DNA of 64,000 bases, from positions 62,001 to 126,000 of the forward strand of contig NZ_CP114200.1 in NCBI RefSeq assembly GCF_029392895.1, given 5' to 3'. Source of the stretch: Streptomyces sp. 71268. Lineage in GTDB: Bacteria; Actinomycetota; Actinomycetes; Streptomycetales; Streptomycetaceae. Under the pieces are notes generated by a model. That model ran no database searches and was not told where the DNA came from. It saw only the letters and a program-made list of their open reading frames with translations. The stretch's first letter is position 1. Each line of letters starts with the position of its first letter. Shown here in pieces: positions 63,579-64,000 of the stretch. Both the position numbers and the translations under genes were made by a program.

Positions 63579-64000
63579 ATGATCGGCGACATCGTGCCGG
63601 CGGGGGTGGCCGTGGCGGACTCCTTCGGCGACCTCCCGGACGCCCGACTGCTTCCTGAGGAGGAGGCGGGGGTGCGCAGCGCCATCGACAGGCGGCGTCG
63701 CGAGTACACCACCGTTCGCCACCTCGCCCGGCGGGCCATGAGGGACCTGGGGATACCTGTCGTCCCCATCCTGTCCGGCGCTCGGCGTGAACCGCTGTGG
63801 CCGTCCGGGGTCGTGGGCAGCATGACGCACTGCGCGGGCTATCGGGCCGCCGCGCTGGGCTTCGACGCCCATCACGCCTCGATCGGCATCGACGCCGAGC
63901 CGCACGCTCCCCTCCCCGAAGGGTTGCTCACGAAGGTCGCCCACCCCGACGAGGTGCCACACCTGGCGCGGCTGGCGGCCGCGCGCCCCGAGGTCCACTG
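63579..64000 (+). CDS. 4'-phosphopantetheinyl transferase (EntD/Npt type), partial
   Basis: The first 140 codons; the gene leaves the right edge. GSMTHCAGYRAAALG places the conserved His84, and SIGIDAEPHAPLPEG gives the Mg-binding Asp105-x-Glu107 pair of the Sfp/EntD family. The C-terminal WxxKE motif would be outside the window. The enzyme attaches the phosphopantetheine arm to carrier proteins of polyketide or peptide synthases. ATG at 63579; no strong ribosome site. It is divergent from argJ and does not obviously belong to the catabolic block. Confidence 0.85.
   Translation, partial: MIGDIVPAGVAVADSFGDLPDARLLPEEEAGVRSAIDRRRREYTTVRHLARRAMRDLGIPVVPILSGARREPLWPSGVVGSMTHCAGYRAAALGFDAHHASIGIDAEPHAPLPEGLLTKVAHPDEVPHLARLAAARPEVH

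Overview
The window is very GC-rich DNA from an actinomycete, most likely Streptomyces or a close relative. Supporting signs are GTG/TTG starts, stop/start overlaps of the GTGA/ATGA type, a mycothiol-dependent isomerase family member, a fused pcaD-pcaC (pcaL) gene, and a single rare TTA codon in a secreted-protein gene. No rRNA, tRNA, transposase, integrase or CRISPR array was seen. Nearly everything is catabolic: the window reads as an aromatic and amine degradation island with its own regulators and transporters.

Left part (1-8157, minus strand): one long operon-like run of ferredoxin, ferredoxin reductase, acetoacetate-decarboxylase-family protein, HpaE-like aldehyde dehydrogenase, class III extradiol dioxygenase, FAH-family hydrolase and a TetR regulator. 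After a 240-base gap come a PuuC-like aldehyde dehydrogenase and a cut-off PuuD-like gamma-glutamyl hydrolase. Divergent from it (8516-11189, plus strand) lie a glutamine-synthetase-like ligase and a cytochrome P450. Both promoters carry the same 14-base operator. From 11258 to 19008 (minus) there is an oligopeptide-type ABC importer (lipoprotein, DppB, fused DppC-DppD, DppF), a second TetR regulator, an aldehyde dehydrogenase and an NTF2-like protein.

Middle (19266-33785): an O-methyltransferase and an unusual aldo/keto reductase, a short-chain dehydrogenase, a secreted I36-type protein, a two-component system beside an orphan FtsX-type permease, then an amidohydrolase facing an alcohol dehydrogenase, a second unusual aldo/keto reductase, an HSL-type hydrolase and an MFS exporter.

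Right-middle (34017-46915): a second, non-homologous homoprotocatechuate-type ring-cleavage operon (class I extradiol dioxygenase, HpaE, DapA-like lyase, fused FAH-RraA). It lies near an alpha/beta hydrolase, a GntR/FCD regulator, a DinB-like isomerase, two phosphotriesterase-family genes (one with three metal ligands lost), another HSL hydrolase and another amidohydrolase. Perfect GTATAC-centred palindromes flank the GntR block.

Right end (47227-64000): an aromatic-acid-type MFS transporter, a benzoylformate-decarboxylase-like enzyme and a benzaldehyde-type dehydrogenase. Then come a double-length IclR regulator divergent from a complete protocatechuate (beta-ketoadipate) operon pcaIJFHGBL-pobA, an ornithine acetyltransferase paralogue, and the start of a phosphopantetheinyl transferase. 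A plausible flow is: arylglyoxylate to aromatic aldehyde, to 4-hydroxybenzoate, to protocatechuate, to central metabolism. Two meta-cleavage branches take homoprotocatechuate-like catechols, and an amine-entry branch may use gamma-glutamyl intermediates. Functions rest on motifs read by eye; no database search was run.
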